This document shows, piece by piece, positions 24,034 through 32,600 of a stretch of 64,000 nucleotides of DNA. The DNA comes from Sedimentitalea sp042687825 (lineage in GTDB: Bacteria; Pseudomonadota; Alphaproteobacteria; Rhodobacterales; Rhodobacteraceae), in contig NZ_JBHUQE010000005.1 of the NCBI RefSeq assembly GCF_042687825.1, positions 1-64,000 on the forward strand. Direction: 5' to 3'. The position numbers and the translations under genes were made by a program. Within the stretch, counting starts at the first letter, position 1. Each line of letters opens with the position of its first letter. A model generated the notes under the pieces. It did not search any database. It had not been told where the DNA came from and saw nothing but the letters and a program-made list of their open reading frames with translations.

Positions 24034-25530
24034 ATGTATAAACCTGCTGCCAAGGTGTCTCCGAACACCTGGGACTTTCTGCGCGATGCGATGATCACCC
24101 CGACCGGGTTCCGCGAATATGACGCTCGCTGGAAATACCCGGACGAAATCAACCTGCCCGGCATCACCGCCCTGGGTCTGGGGCTGGGCACCCAGATGCA
24201 CCGGCGCGGCATCCGTCCCGAGATCGCGGTCGCCAACGATTACCGGGACTATTCCCTGTCGATCAAGAACGCGCTGATGCTGGGGTTGATGCAGGCCGGA
24301 ATCCGGGTCCGCGACATCGGTCCGGCCCTGTCGCCGATGGCCTATTTCAGCCAGTTCCACCTGGATGTGCCCGCCGTCGCCATGGTCACCGCCTCGCATA
24401 ACCCGAACGGCTGGACCGGGGTCAAGATGGGGTTCGAACGCCCGCTGACCCATGGCCCGGACGAAATGAGCGAACTGCGCGACATCGTACTGAACGGCCA
24501 GGGCGAGCCGCGCCCGGGCGGTGCCTATGAATTCGTCGACGGCGTGCGCGAAGCCTATCTCGACGATCTGGTCGGCGATTTCCGCATGTCCCGCCCGCTC
24601 AAGGTGGTCTGCGCCACCGGCAATGGCACGGCCTGCGCCTTTGCGCCGGAACTGTTTGAACGTATCGGCGTCGAGGTCGTGCCCAGCCACAACGACCTGG
24701 ACTATACCTTTCCCAACTACAACCCGAACCCCGAAGCGATGGAAATGCTGCATGACATGGCCGACAGCGTGCGCGCCTCGGGCGCCGATTTCGCGCTGGG
24801 ATTCGACGGCGATGGCGACCGCTGCGGTGTCGTCGATGACGAGGGCGAAGAGATCTTTGCCGACAAGGTCGGCGTCATCATGGCGCGCGATCTGGCGCGG
24901 CTCTATCCCGGTGCGACATTCGTCGCCGACGTCAAGTCCACCGGGCTGTTCGCCTCGGACCCGGAACTGCTGAAACACGATATCAAGGCGGATTACTGGA
25001 AAACCGGCCATTCGCATATGAAACGACGGGTCAAAGAGATCGGCGCGCTGGCGGGATTCGAGAAATCCGGCCACTACTTTCTCGCCGAACCCATTGGCCG
25101 CGGCTATGATTGCGGCATGCGCGTGGCCGTTGAAATCTGCAAGCTGATGGATCGCAACCCGGATAAGTCCATGTCGGATCTGCGCAAGGCCCTGCCGCAG
25201 ACCTTTGCCACCCCGACCATGTCGCCCTATTGCGCGGATACCGAGAAATACGATGTGCTGCAGCGCTTGGTGGAAAAGCTCGAAAAGCTGGCCGAAACCG
25301 GCGGGACGGTCGCGGGTCGTCCGATCGACCGGGTGGTCACCGTGAACGGTGCCCGGGTGATCCTGGACAACGGCGCCTGGGGGTTGGTGCGCGCCTCGTC
25401 CAATACACCGAACCTGGTGGTGGTGTGCGAAAGCCCGGAAAGCGACGCGGAAATGCGCGCGATCTTTGCCGATATCGACGCCGTCATCCGCACAGAACCC
25501 GCGGTCGGAGATTACGACCAGACGATCTGA
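24034..25530 (+). CDS. Phosphomannomutase/phosphoglucomutase
   Basis: A 498-residue alpha-D-phosphohexomutase that interconverts the 1- and 6-phosphates of mannose or glucose. The phosphoserine loop is TASHNPNGWTGVKMG, the metal loop is DGDGDRCG, the sugar-binding loop is around GFEKSGHY, and the C-terminal phosphate loop is ARASSNTPNLVV, so all four domains are present. Sugar specificity cannot be read reliably; the position after kdsA points to precursor supply for capsule or LPS. It ends the kps unit and faces asmA across a GC-rich hairpin. Confidence 0.93.
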   Translation: MYKPAAKVSPNTWDFLRDAMITPTGFREYDARWKYPDEINLPGITALGLGLGTQMHRRGIRPEIAVANDYRDYSLSIKNALMLGLMQAGIRVRDIGPALSPMAYFSQFHLDVPAVAMVTASHNPNGWTGVKMGFERPLTHGPDEMSELRDIVLNGQGEPRPGGAYEFVDGVREAYLDDLVGDFRMSRPLKVVCATGNGTACAFAPELFERIGVEVVPSHNDLDYTFPNYNPNPEAMEMLHDMADSVRASGADFALGFDGDGDRCGVVDDEGEEIFADKVGVIMARDLARLYPGATFVADVKSTGLFASDPELLKHDIKADYWKTGHSHMKRRVKEIGALAGFEKSGHYFLAEPIGRGYDCGMRVAVEICKLMDRNPDKSMSDLRKALPQTFATPTMSPYCADTEKYDVLQRLVEKLEKLAETGGTVAGRPIDRVVTVNGARVILDNGAWGLVRASSNTPNLVVVCESPESDAEMRAIFADIDAVIRTEPAVGDYDQTI

Positions 25531-25552
25531 GGCGCCGAACGGCACAACCCGA

Positions 25553-25576
25553 GGCCCGCGCCGGTTGACGCGGGCC
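25553..25576. terminator. GC-rich hairpin between convergent genes
   Basis: GGCCCGCG and CGCGGGCC are perfect 8-bp arms around an eight-base loop, placed between the phosphomutase stop and the asmA stop. Neither side has a long T run, so bidirectional termination is possible but uncertain. Confidence 0.45.
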
Positions 25577-25623
25577 GAAATGGGATAGGTCGCGCAAATA
25601 TCGCACCGGGCGGCAAGCCCGCC

Positions 25624-27579
25624 TCAGTCGCGGCCCAGCAATTTCAACAGCTGGGACTTGGCCTCGTCTTCCAGCTTGTCCTTCAGCACTTCTTTGGCGT
25701 CCTGGTCCGGCGCCACCTTGACGTCTAATTCGCGTTCCAGTTTCTGCTGCAGCTTGGCCTTGGCATCCTCTTCCAGCGCCTTCAGCTCTTTGTCCGCCCG
25801 CGCCTTTGCCGCCGCTTCCAAATCCGGCTGAATGCGCACCGCGGTCCATGGCCCTTTTATCCGGATCGGGATCGACACCCCCTGCCCGGACTTGGCCCGC
25901 AATGCCACCGGCGTGAATTGATAGTTGATATCGCGCGCGCCCAGACCCACCCGACCAGCGCCGTCGGCGCGATAGTTCTTGAGGCTCAGCAGCAGGTCGT
26001 CATTCTGCAGGTTGCCACCCTGCATCGTCCAACTGGCGGTCAGGCTGTCAAAGACCGTGGTGCCACCGCTGCCGCTGCCGCGCCGCATCAACTGATCCAG
26101 ATCCACCCCCAGGATCACACCGCGCCCCATGCGCAACGCCCCCGCGCCCGACAGCGAGCGCATGATCGCATCGACCGACCCGCCGGAACCAAGAAACTGC
26201 AATTCTCCGGCCGCCTGCCCCTGAATGCGTTCGAACCCCAACAAGGCGCGCTGCGCGGCCAGGATATCGATATCGCGGGCCTTCAGCTTGCCGCCCACGG
26301 AAAACCCCTTGCGGTTATTGGCCACCAGCCGTCCGCTGAGATTGCCCTTGAACACCGAAACCCGGTCCAGATGCAGCACCGCGCGCGATCGTTCCAGCGC
26401 CAGCCGGGCCTGAACCGAACCCAGTGACAGGTCCGGGGTCCGGAGACCCTGCAGGGTCAGGCTGATCTCGGCATTGGCCAAGCCCAGCGCGCTGGCGTCA
26501 ATCGGCGCTTTTGACCAGCCATCGCCAGTTGTGCCAGGCGCGGCCGCGGCATCCCCAGCCCCGGCACCCGTACCAGCCGGCGCCAGGTCCAGCACGCCGG
26601 CCTGCAACTGCGCGGTGATCTGCGGCACGCCGGTCAGCAGAATATCCGCGGCCCCGCTGAGGCGGTTCTGGTCCAGCTTAGCCGTGATCTCGCGCAGCGC
26701 CAGCCGGCCATCGGCGGTATAGGTCACATCCGTCGTGATCTCGGCCGACCGGCCCAGCCCCTGCGGCGGTACGGTGCCCGCCAGCCCAAAACCCGCCAGC
26801 ATCGCCGCCATGTCGCGCCCCTGCACTGTCAGGCGGCCCGCCGCGTCGCCCGCCATGGCCGCGCGCCCTTGAAACGCCACGGCACCTCCCGGCGCCGCCA
26901 GATCGGCCTGCACCGGCACCACCGCGCCTTGCAGAAAAGCCGCCGGCTGCGAGATTTGCGCGGCAATGCTAATCGGCTGACCGGCCGGACGCAGCACCAC
27001 CGCGATCTCGGCCGCGGCATCGGGATCGGGCCAACGCAGCGTCAGGTCTGTATCAGTCAGGATGATCGGATCGCCTTGTGCCGCGGCGTAGACCAGCGTT
27101 GCCCGTTTCAGTTCCAGCAATTCCAGGGTGACCGGCATCTGCCCCGCCCCGGTGTCCGGCGTCGCCGGCACAGAAACGGCCGATGGGTCACCTGGTGCGC
27201 CGAGTTCCCAGTTTCCCCGCCCGTCCGGCGCGGTCTGCAGGCGCAGCACCGGCTGCTGGGCCCGGATTTTGGTGATGTGAATGTCGCGCTGCAGCAGGGC
27301 AGGCAGCGCGACCCCGATCTCCAGACTGTCGGCGGTCAGCATCGGGTCAGGGCCCGCCCAATCGGCATTGCTCAGTTGCACCGGGCCTGTCCGTATCCCC
27401 AGAACCGGCCACAGGCTTATCGAGACATCGCCGCCAATCTGCAGGCTGCGCCCGGTCCGCGCCTCGATCTGGTCGGCTGCGATGCGCGCGATCCGCTCGC
27501 CGGGCAACAGCAAAATGCCGCCCAAGACAATGGCCACCGCCGCAACAACAACAATTCCGATCCGTACCAGCCAGCGCAT
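25624..27579 (-). CDS. AsmA family protein
   Basis: A 651-residue envelope protein. One N-terminal membrane anchor (residues 5-27) is followed by the AsmA N-terminal domain (GERIARIAADQIEARTGRSLQIGGDVSISLWPVLGIRTGPVQLSNA), a long repeat-like beta-rich periplasmic part and the C-terminal AsmA_2 segment (GRGVILGVDLDQLM...YRADGAGRVGLGARDINYQFTPVAL). The end is a charged lysine and glutamate helix. AsmA-like proteins are bridge-type lipid carriers for phospholipid or outer-membrane homeostasis. Convergent with the capsule genes. The only other protein of this wider class here is TamB at 50012. Confidence 0.88.
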   Translation of the reverse strand: MRWLVRIGIVVVAAVAIVLGGILLLPGERIARIAADQIEARTGRSLQIGGDVSISLWPVLGIRTGPVQLSNADWAGPDPMLTADSLEIGVALPALLQRDIHITKIRAQQPVLRLQTAPDGRGNWELGAPGDPSAVSVPATPDTGAGQMPVTLELLELKRATLVYAAAQGDPIILTDTDLTLRWPDPDAAAEIAVVLRPAGQPISIAAQISQPAAFLQGAVVPVQADLAAPGGAVAFQGRAAMAGDAAGRLTVQGRDMAAMLAGFGLAGTVPPQGLGRSAEITTDVTYTADGRLALREITAKLDQNRLSGAADILLTGVPQITAQLQAGVLDLAPAGTGAGAGDAAAAPGTTGDGWSKAPIDASALGLANAEISLTLQGLRTPDLSLGSVQARLALERSRAVLHLDRVSVFKGNLSGRLVANNRKGFSVGGKLKARDIDILAAQRALLGFERIQGQAAGELQFLGSGGSVDAIMRSLSGAGALRMGRGVILGVDLDQLMRRGSGSGGTTVFDSLTASWTMQGGNLQNDDLLLSLKNYRADGAGRVGLGARDINYQFTPVALRAKSGQGVSIPIRIKGPWTAVRIQPDLEAAAKARADKELKALEEDAKAKLQQKLERELDVKVAPDQDAKEVLKDKLEDEAKSQLLKLLGRD

Positions 27580-27675
27580 CGCCTACCCCCGACAAAACTG
27601 CCCCGACCCTAGCCCGCCGCCGTGGTGCTGCCAACACCGGCCAGGTGTCCAGCGCATTTGTGGCGCGGTTTGGCG

Positions 27676-29124
27676 TCAGACGTCTGGGGCATCCACGGGT
27701 TGCCGCTGGCACCAGCGCCAGGCCGCGACGATCTCGGACACCACCAGGTCGGCATCCGCATCCTGCATCGCGTATCCGATCACCGAAATGCGGATGATCT
27801 GGCGGCCCGCCCATTCGCCATGGGTCGGATAGACCCTTCCCCGCTCTTGCACCCGGCGCAGCACCCGCATCGTCTGATCATCCGCGCCAGTTCCCTCGCC
27901 ACAGGCGACCGTGACCTGATTGCTATGGATCCGGTTCAGAACCGTCAGCCCGGGCTCGCGGGCCAGCCCGTCGGCGATGCGCCCGGCAAGGCGGCAGTGC
28001 CGCGTCACCATCTCGCGGACACCGGCCCGGCCCAAATGCCTGAGAATGGCATAGCTGGGAACGCCGCGCGCCCGACGCGACAGCTCCGGCGTGGAATCCG
28101 TAGGTTCCCAATGGGCGGTGGTTTCGGGCAGATAGGCGCCCCGGGCCGACATCGACGCGACCAGCGCCGCCCGGTCGCGTACCACCACCATGCCGGCGTC
28201 AAACGGCGCGTTCAGCCATTTGTGCAGATCGACCGCCCAACTGTCCGCCAGCTCGACACCGGCCAGCCTGTCGGCCAGTTCAGGGACCGCCGCCAGCCAC
28301 AGCCCGAACGCCCCGTCCACATGCACCCATCCGCCGCGCGCGCGCACCATCGGAATAAGCTGCGAAAACGGGTCAAACGCGCCGGTATTGATCTGCCCGG
28401 CCTGCAAGATCACCAATGGCGGGGCCGAACAGGCTTCCAGTGCCTTTTCAAAGGCCCGGGGGTCGATCCGGCCCTGGGCGTCGGTCGCCACCTGGACTGC
28501 ACGGGCAGCACCGAAACCGGCATAGCGCAGCGCCGCAAAGGGGGCGGAATGGGCATCCCGCCCGATCAGAACGGGAATTTCCGCGGCCCCGAACAGACCG
28601 TCCCGTTCCACGTCCCACCCCTGGTCCGCCAACAGCCGGTTGCGGGCCGCCATCACCCCGACCATGTTCGCGACACTGGCTCCGGTGACCAAACCCGCGC
28701 CGCTGCCCGGCGGCAGCGACAACAGATCGATCACCCAGTTGCAGACTGCGCGCTCCATGCCGGTGACGGCGGGTGTTTCAAAGGACGATCCGGCGTTCTG
28801 CCCCCAGGCCGAAACCAGGAAATCGGCCGCCACCCCAACCGGGTGCGAGGCCCCCAGCACATATCCGAAAAAGCTAGGGGCCGCCATCTTGTGCAATCCG
28901 CCCTCGGACGCCTTGACGATATGGCCGATCACCTCGGTCTCGGACAGCCCGGTTTCTGCCAGGGGTTCCAGAAACGGCGCCACCGCCGCGTCCAGACTCA
29001 GCTGCGGACGCGCTTGCCCCTGCCCCAGCGTTTCGCGAAAATCCAGGGCGGCATCGGCGGCCGCCCGGATCGCCTGTGACTGGGCGTCGGTCAATCCCGC
29101 CCGTTCCAAGGTCGGTTTGTCCAT
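27676..29124 (-). CDS. Pyridoxal-dependent decarboxylase, group II family
   Basis: A 482-residue PLP enzyme of the aromatic-L-amino-acid/glutamate decarboxylase superfamily. The conserved G-x-x-T/S-x-G segment is GAGLVTGASVANMVGVMAARN, the cofactor aspartate lies in VHVDGAFG, and the Schiff-base lysine is in DLHKWLNAPFDAG. Several homologues are annotated only as aspartate aminotransferase family. Substrate is not predictable from sequence; small amines from aromatic or acidic amino acids are typical. It starts 212 bases from the divergent rimO. Confidence 0.85.
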   Translation of the reverse strand: MDKPTLERAGLTDAQSQAIRAAADAALDFRETLGQGQARPQLSLDAAVAPFLEPLAETGLSETEVIGHIVKASEGGLHKMAAPSFFGYVLGASHPVGVAADFLVSAWGQNAGSSFETPAVTGMERAVCNWVIDLLSLPPGSGAGLVTGASVANMVGVMAARNRLLADQGWDVERDGLFGAAEIPVLIGRDAHSAPFAALRYAGFGAARAVQVATDAQGRIDPRAFEKALEACSAPPLVILQAGQINTGAFDPFSQLIPMVRARGGWVHVDGAFGLWLAAVPELADRLAGVELADSWAVDLHKWLNAPFDAGMVVVRDRAALVASMSARGAYLPETTAHWEPTDSTPELSRRARGVPSYAILRHLGRAGVREMVTRHCRLAGRIADGLAREPGLTVLNRIHSNQVTVACGEGTGADDQTMRVLRRVQERGRVYPTHGEWAGRQIIRISVIGYAMQDADADLVVSEIVAAWRWCQRQPVDAPDV

Positions 29125-29336
29125 GTGTTCTCCTGCGTTTTGCCAATCTGGTGGGTCGCGCTATGCCGATCACCCTAGCATGGATGCGCCCCGCGGCCGT
29201 GGAAATTTGCAACGCCGGCGCGACGGTTGCCCTTGTCCCGAAGGCGCATCGAGACGCGTTGCCCGCGCGCAGAATCTGGCCGTCCGGCGGGTTGCGGCTC
29301 TAGGCATCGCCCCCCGGCCCGTCTATATGCCCGGGG

Positions 29337-30707
29337 ATGAGCACCAACCCGCCCGATCTGCGCCCCGACCTTGCCCCCGCCGCCCGCCTGCGCGACAGCG
29401 CCCGCCCGGGCCAGCCGACCATCGGCATGGTCAGTCTGGGCTGCCCAAAGGCATTGGTGGACAGCGAACGCATCCTGACCCGCTTGCGCGCCGAGGGCTA
29501 TGGCATCTCGCCGGACTATGCCGGGGCCGACGCGGTCATCGTCAATACCTGCGGATTTCTGGACAGCGCCAAGGCCGAAAGCCTGGATGCCATCGGCGAA
29601 GCCCTGACCGAAAACGGCCGGGTCATCGTCACCGGGTGTCTGGGGGCCGAGCCGGATTACATCCGCGAGCATCACCCGCGCATCCTGGCCGTTACTGGCC
29701 CGCATCAATATGAACAGGTGCTGGACGCCGTTCACACCGCGGTGCCGCCCGACCCGGACCCTTTCGTCGATCTGTTGCCCGCCACCGGTGTTTCCCTGAC
29801 ACCGCGTCACTATAGTTATCTAAAGATTTCCGAAGGTTGCAATCACAAGTGCAAGTTTTGCATCATCCCGGACATGCGCGGAAGACTGGCCAGCCGTCCC
29901 GCGCGCGCGGTGCTGCGCGAGGCCGAAAAACTGGTCGGGAACGGTGTGCGCGAATTGCTGGTGATCAGCCAGGACACCAGCGCTTATGGCACCGACCACC
30001 GGGATCGCGACGCGAAACACCCGATCCTGCCGCTGGCCCGCGACCTGGGCAGCCTGGGTGCCTGGGTGCGGCTGCACTATGTCTATCCCTATCCGTTCGT
30101 GCGCGATCTGGTGCCGCTGATGGCGGACCCGGCCAATGGTGTGCTGCCTTATCTGGACATCCCGTTCCAGCACGCCCACCCGGACACGCTGAAACGCATG
30201 GCGCGGCCCGCCGCCGCCGCGCGGACGCTGGATGAAATCGCCGCCTGGCGTGCGATCTGCCCCGAGATCACCCTGCGCAGCACCTTCATCGTCGGCTATC
30301 CCGGCGAGACCGAAGCCGAGTTTCAGACCCTGCTGGACTGGATGGACGAGGCGCAACTGGATCGCGTCGGCTGCTTTCAATACGAAAACGTCGCCGGTGC
30401 CCGCAGCAACGCCCTGCCCGATCACGTGCCCGACGCCGTGAAACAGGACCGCTGGAACCGGTTCATGGAAAAGGCCCAGACCATATCCGGGGCGAAACTG
30501 GCCGCAAAGGTCGGCCGGACCCTGCAGGCGATCGTCGACGAGATCGATGACGAGGCCGCCACCTGCCGCACCATGGCCGACGCCCCCGAGATCGACGGCA
30601 ACCTGTTTATCGATCAGGGCTTTGCCGGCTTGAAACCCGGCGATGTCGTATCGGTCGAGGTTGATGAAGCGGGCGAATATGATCTGTGGGGCAAGCTGAA
30701 GGAATAG
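29337..30707 (+). CDS. rimO: Ribosomal protein S12 methylthiotransferase RimO
   Basis: A 456-residue radical-SAM methylthiotransferase that adds a methylthio group to the conserved aspartate of ribosomal protein S12. The N-terminal MTTase domain has cluster cysteines at 36, 72 and 101, and the radical-SAM domain has the CxxxCxxC motif GCNHKCKFC at 168, 172 and 175. A TRAM domain ends the protein (about 390-456). The first 25 residues are an extension rich in proline and alanine. ATG follows GGGG. It is upstream of the CDGSH gene but a 131-base gap separates them. Confidence 0.95.
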   Translation: MSTNPPDLRPDLAPAARLRDSARPGQPTIGMVSLGCPKALVDSERILTRLRAEGYGISPDYAGADAVIVNTCGFLDSAKAESLDAIGEALTENGRVIVTGCLGAEPDYIREHHPRILAVTGPHQYEQVLDAVHTAVPPDPDPFVDLLPATGVSLTPRHYSYLKISEGCNHKCKFCIIPDMRGRLASRPARAVLREAEKLVGNGVRELLVISQDTSAYGTDHRDRDAKHPILPLARDLGSLGAWVRLHYVYPYPFVRDLVPLMADPANGVLPYLDIPFQHAHPDTLKRMARPAAAARTLDEIAAWRAICPEITLRSTFIVGYPGETEAEFQTLLDWMDEAQLDRVGCFQYENVAGARSNALPDHVPDAVKQDRWNRFMEKAQTISGAKLAAKVGRTLQAIVDEIDDEAATCRTMADAPEIDGNLFIDQGFAGLKPGDVVSVEVDEAGEYDLWGKLKE

Positions 30708-30838
30708 CGCCGCCTCGGGCAGAGCGCCATGGGACGACCGGTCAACCCCGAAACACCGCAGGAACAGCGGCGCAGCTTTTGGTTGCCGACCGGCATGCTT
30801 TCGCTATCCTGCCCGTTACCAATCAGGGAGAGCCATCC

Positions 30839-31087
30839 ATGTCCGACGCACCGATCATTGCCCAGAAAGCCCCGTTTCCGGTCGAGGTGACCGAAGGGAA
30901 AACCTATTTCTGGTGCGCCTGCGGGCGGTCGGCGAAGCAGCCGTTTTGCGATGGCAGCCACAAGGACACCGGATTCAGCCCGATGAAATACACCGCCGAG
31001 GCCGACAAAAAGCTGTTCTTTTGCGGCTGCAAGCATTCGGCCAAGAAACCGCTCTGCGACGGCAGCCATTCCAAGCTGGACACCTGA
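30839..31087 (+). CDS. CDGSH iron-sulfur domain protein, tandem
   Basis: An 82-residue protein with two CDGSH motifs, each a C-x-C-x8-C-x3-H ligand set: CACGRSAKQPFCDGSH (residues 26-41) and CGCKHSAKKPLCDGSH (62-77). Each should bind one redox-active [2Fe-2S] cluster. No membrane anchor is present, so it is soluble like other bacterial mitoNEET-type proteins. The role is unknown; electron or cluster transfer is usual to suggest. The ATG is ten bases from GGGAGA. Convergent with the IMPACT-family gene. Confidence 0.92.
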   Translation: MSDAPIIAQKAPFPVEVTEGKTYFWCACGRSAKQPFCDGSHKDTGFSPMKYTAEADKKLFFCGCKHSAKKPLCDGSHSKLDT

Positions 31088-31103
31088 ATACGGCCCCGCA
31101 GGG

Positions 31104-31457
31104 TCAGCGACTGCGGTGGTCCAGATAATGGCGCACGGCATCCTGCACCCGGCGGAACCGGTCGCCGCCCAGCTTGCGGCCCCCGAACCAGCGCGTCACC
31201 ACGACGATATGGCCGTGCAGCCCTTCGCGTTCCAGCATCCGCACGATCACCATGCCCGCGCCGGATTCGCCGTCGTCGTTCTTGACCGGCCCTTCGGGCA
31301 GCAGCACCGCCCAGCTGTTATGGGTCGCGCGGGCGAATTTCCGGTCGCGGCACAGGGTCTTGACGAAATCGCGGGCCGCTTCGCGGCTGTCCACCATGCC
31401 GCCCGAGACCGCGTATTTGCTGCCCCGGTCGCTGAAAATGCCGTCAAAGACCTGCAC
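31104..31457 (-). CDS. IMPACT/YigZ N-terminal domain protein (UPF0029)
   Basis: A 117-residue protein equal to the UPF0029/YigZ N-terminal domain: FSDRGSKYAVSGG, then RKFARATHNSWAVLL, then DDGESGAGMVIVRMLEREGLHGHIVVVTRWFGGRKLGGDRFRRVQDAV. The D-GE-x-G and WFGG-LG motifs are diagnostic. The C-terminal domain found in full-length YigZ is absent. The start is GTG at 31457, one base after the stop of the upstream gene, so the pair is translationally coupled. Function is unknown; the fold binds RNA or nucleotides in relatives. Confidence 0.87.
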   Translation of the reverse strand: MQVFDGIFSDRGSKYAVSGGMVDSREAARDFVKTLCRDRKFARATHNSWAVLLPEGPVKNDDGESGAGMVIVRMLEREGLHGHIVVVTRWFGGRKLGGDRFRRVQDAVRHYLDHRSR

Positions 31458-31458
31458 C

Positions 31459-31806
31459 CTAACGTGTCAGCCGTTCCAGAGCCCGGCCATTGGCCCATGT
31501 GCCATGCAACGCGCCATCCTGCATGATCACATAGACGACCGGGTAGGAATCGCCCCAGTCGACCGTGATCACCCGCCCCTGCCGGATACCGGTGCCGCTG
31601 TAGGCCTGTGTCCCGACCTGCCAGGCCATTGCGACCGACTCGCCGGTCTGCGTGATCCGCACGCTGCCGGAATAGGTCGATCCGTCCGGGTTGCGGCCCT
31701 CGGCCCGATACAGGCCGGTCACCGAATTTTGTGCCAGAACCGGTCCGGTCACCAGCCCTGCCAGAATCAGACCCGCGGCCATGCGCCGGGATATGCGCGC
31801 CATCAT
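31459..31806 (-). CDS. Exported hypothetical protein
   Basis: A 115-residue protein with a signal peptide (MMARISRRMAAGLILAGLVTGPVLA). The mature 90 residues are strand-rich (VTGLYRAEGRNPDGSTYSGSVRITQTGESVAMAWQVG, TYSGTGIRQGRVITVDWGDSYPVVYVIMQDGALHGTWANG), a small periplasmic beta-sheet protein of a type common in Rhodobacterales. The ATG at 31806 is seven bases after AGGAGG and is preferred over a longer frame. Coupled to the following IMPACT-family gene by a one-base gap. No function assigned. Confidence 0.7.
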   Translation of the reverse strand: MMARISRRMAAGLILAGLVTGPVLAQNSVTGLYRAEGRNPDGSTYSGSVRITQTGESVAMAWQVGTQAYSGTGIRQGRVITVDWGDSYPVVYVIMQDGALHGTWANGRALERLTR

Positions 31807-31869
31807 CAAGCTGCCTCCTGTCGCTTTCCCGCCCAGCATTGCCCGGCGACGGGCGCGAGTCACGCGGTT

Positions 31870-32139
31870 TCAGTCCGAGCGCAGCCGCGTCAGCAGGTCC
31901 CGGTGCATGCAGTGATCGGGCGGCTCGGCGCTGGCGCCGGTCTGGCGCGCCAGCCAGCGCTGACAGATCACCTGACAACCGCCGGCCTGACAGCGGGCGA
32001 CCATCTCGCGGTATTCCACCGGAGTGAGCCGGCCCTCTTGCATCGCCCTGGAAAGACTGACGCCCATCACCCGGGCCACCGAACGGGTCAGCCAGAAATG
32101 CTTGTCGACCCGGTTGAGACCTGCGGATGAACCGTCCAT
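31870..32139 (-). CDS. DUF6455 family protein, second of a tandem pair
   Basis: An 89-residue protein with the DUF6455 layout: helix NRVDKHFWLTRSVARVMGVSLSRAMQEGRL, then EYREMVARCQAGGCQVICQRWLARQ, then EPPDHCMHRDLL. Cysteines in ARCQAGGCQVICQRW and a late DHCMH could bind a metal or iron-sulfur cluster. The ATG is one base after the stop of its upstream paralogue, so the two genes form one translationally coupled unit. An FNR-like box precedes the pair. DUF6455 is common in Rhodobacterales and has no assigned function that I know. Confidence 0.8.
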   Translation of the reverse strand: MDGSSAGLNRVDKHFWLTRSVARVMGVSLSRAMQEGRLTPVEYREMVARCQAGGCQVICQRWLARQTGASAEPPDHCMHRDLLTRLRSD

Positions 32140-32140
32140 C

Positions 32141-32422
32141 TCAGGCGTCCTCGGTCTGTCTTTCGCCAGCGCGCCGGCGCAGGTCCCGGAACCGGCCCCG
32201 GTTCGGGCAGGTTTCTGGCGCATCGCCAGCATCGCCATGACCATCCAGCCAGTCCGGGCATTCCCCGGCCCAGCCACAGTCTCGGCAGCGCTGGACCATA
32301 TCGGCCCATTCATCCTGTCGCAGGTCACCGCTTTTATACAGCGCCACCGGATCGACGCGCGTGACCATTGCCATCCGCGTCGCCAGCCGCACATGGTGCA
32401 TCAGATTGCCCAGCACCCGCAT
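32141..32422 (-). CDS. DUF6455 family protein, first of a tandem pair
   Basis: A 93-residue paralogue of the next gene: MHHVRLATRMAMVTRVDPVALYKSGDLRQDEWADMVQRC, then RDCGWAGECPDWLDGH, then APETCPNRGRF. The cysteine set is C-x2-C-x5-C plus a later CPN, compatible with an iron-sulfur or zinc site. It shares length, helix order and cysteine spacing with its neighbour though residue identity is modest. The FNR-like palindrome at 32527-32540 lies 105 bases upstream, suggesting oxygen- or NO-linked expression of the pair. Confidence 0.8.
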   Translation of the reverse strand: MRVLGNLMHHVRLATRMAMVTRVDPVALYKSGDLRQDEWADMVQRCRDCGWAGECPDWLDGHGDAGDAPETCPNRGRFRDLRRRAGERQTEDA

Positions 32423-32526
32423 TGTTCGCCTCCGTTGCGCCGCCGCGTTTCGCGACCGAAAACTGGGGTCGCTCGCACGCGCCCCGCCTGTTGCGATTCA
32501 ATCTAACGCTGTCCAGAGCCGGCGCT

Positions 32527-32540
32527 TTGACACAGGTCAA
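32527..32540. promoter_or_regulatory. FNR/NnrR-like palindrome upstream of the DUF6455 pair
   Basis: TTGAC-ACAG-GTCAA is a perfect palindrome with 5-bp arms and four-base spacer, matching the Crp/Fnr-family pattern TTGAc-N4-gTCAA. It sits between the M48 gene and the minus-strand DUF6455 pair. Confidence 0.6.
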
Positions 32541-32600
32541 GCCTCTGGCGTCCCGATGCCGAACGGGCCGGTCGCCGGACAAGGGGACGAGGCCGGGTAC

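Noticed and set aside
23170..25545. 791-codon open frame on the minus strand
   Set aside because: Antisense to kdsA and the phosphomutase, both with complete catalytic motifs. The minus frame is histidine and aspartate rich and domainless.
31870..32394. 174-codon version of the second DUF6455 gene
   Set aside because: The extra N-terminus reads the first DUF6455 gene out of frame. The ATG at 32139, one base after the upstream stop, gives the family-length protein.
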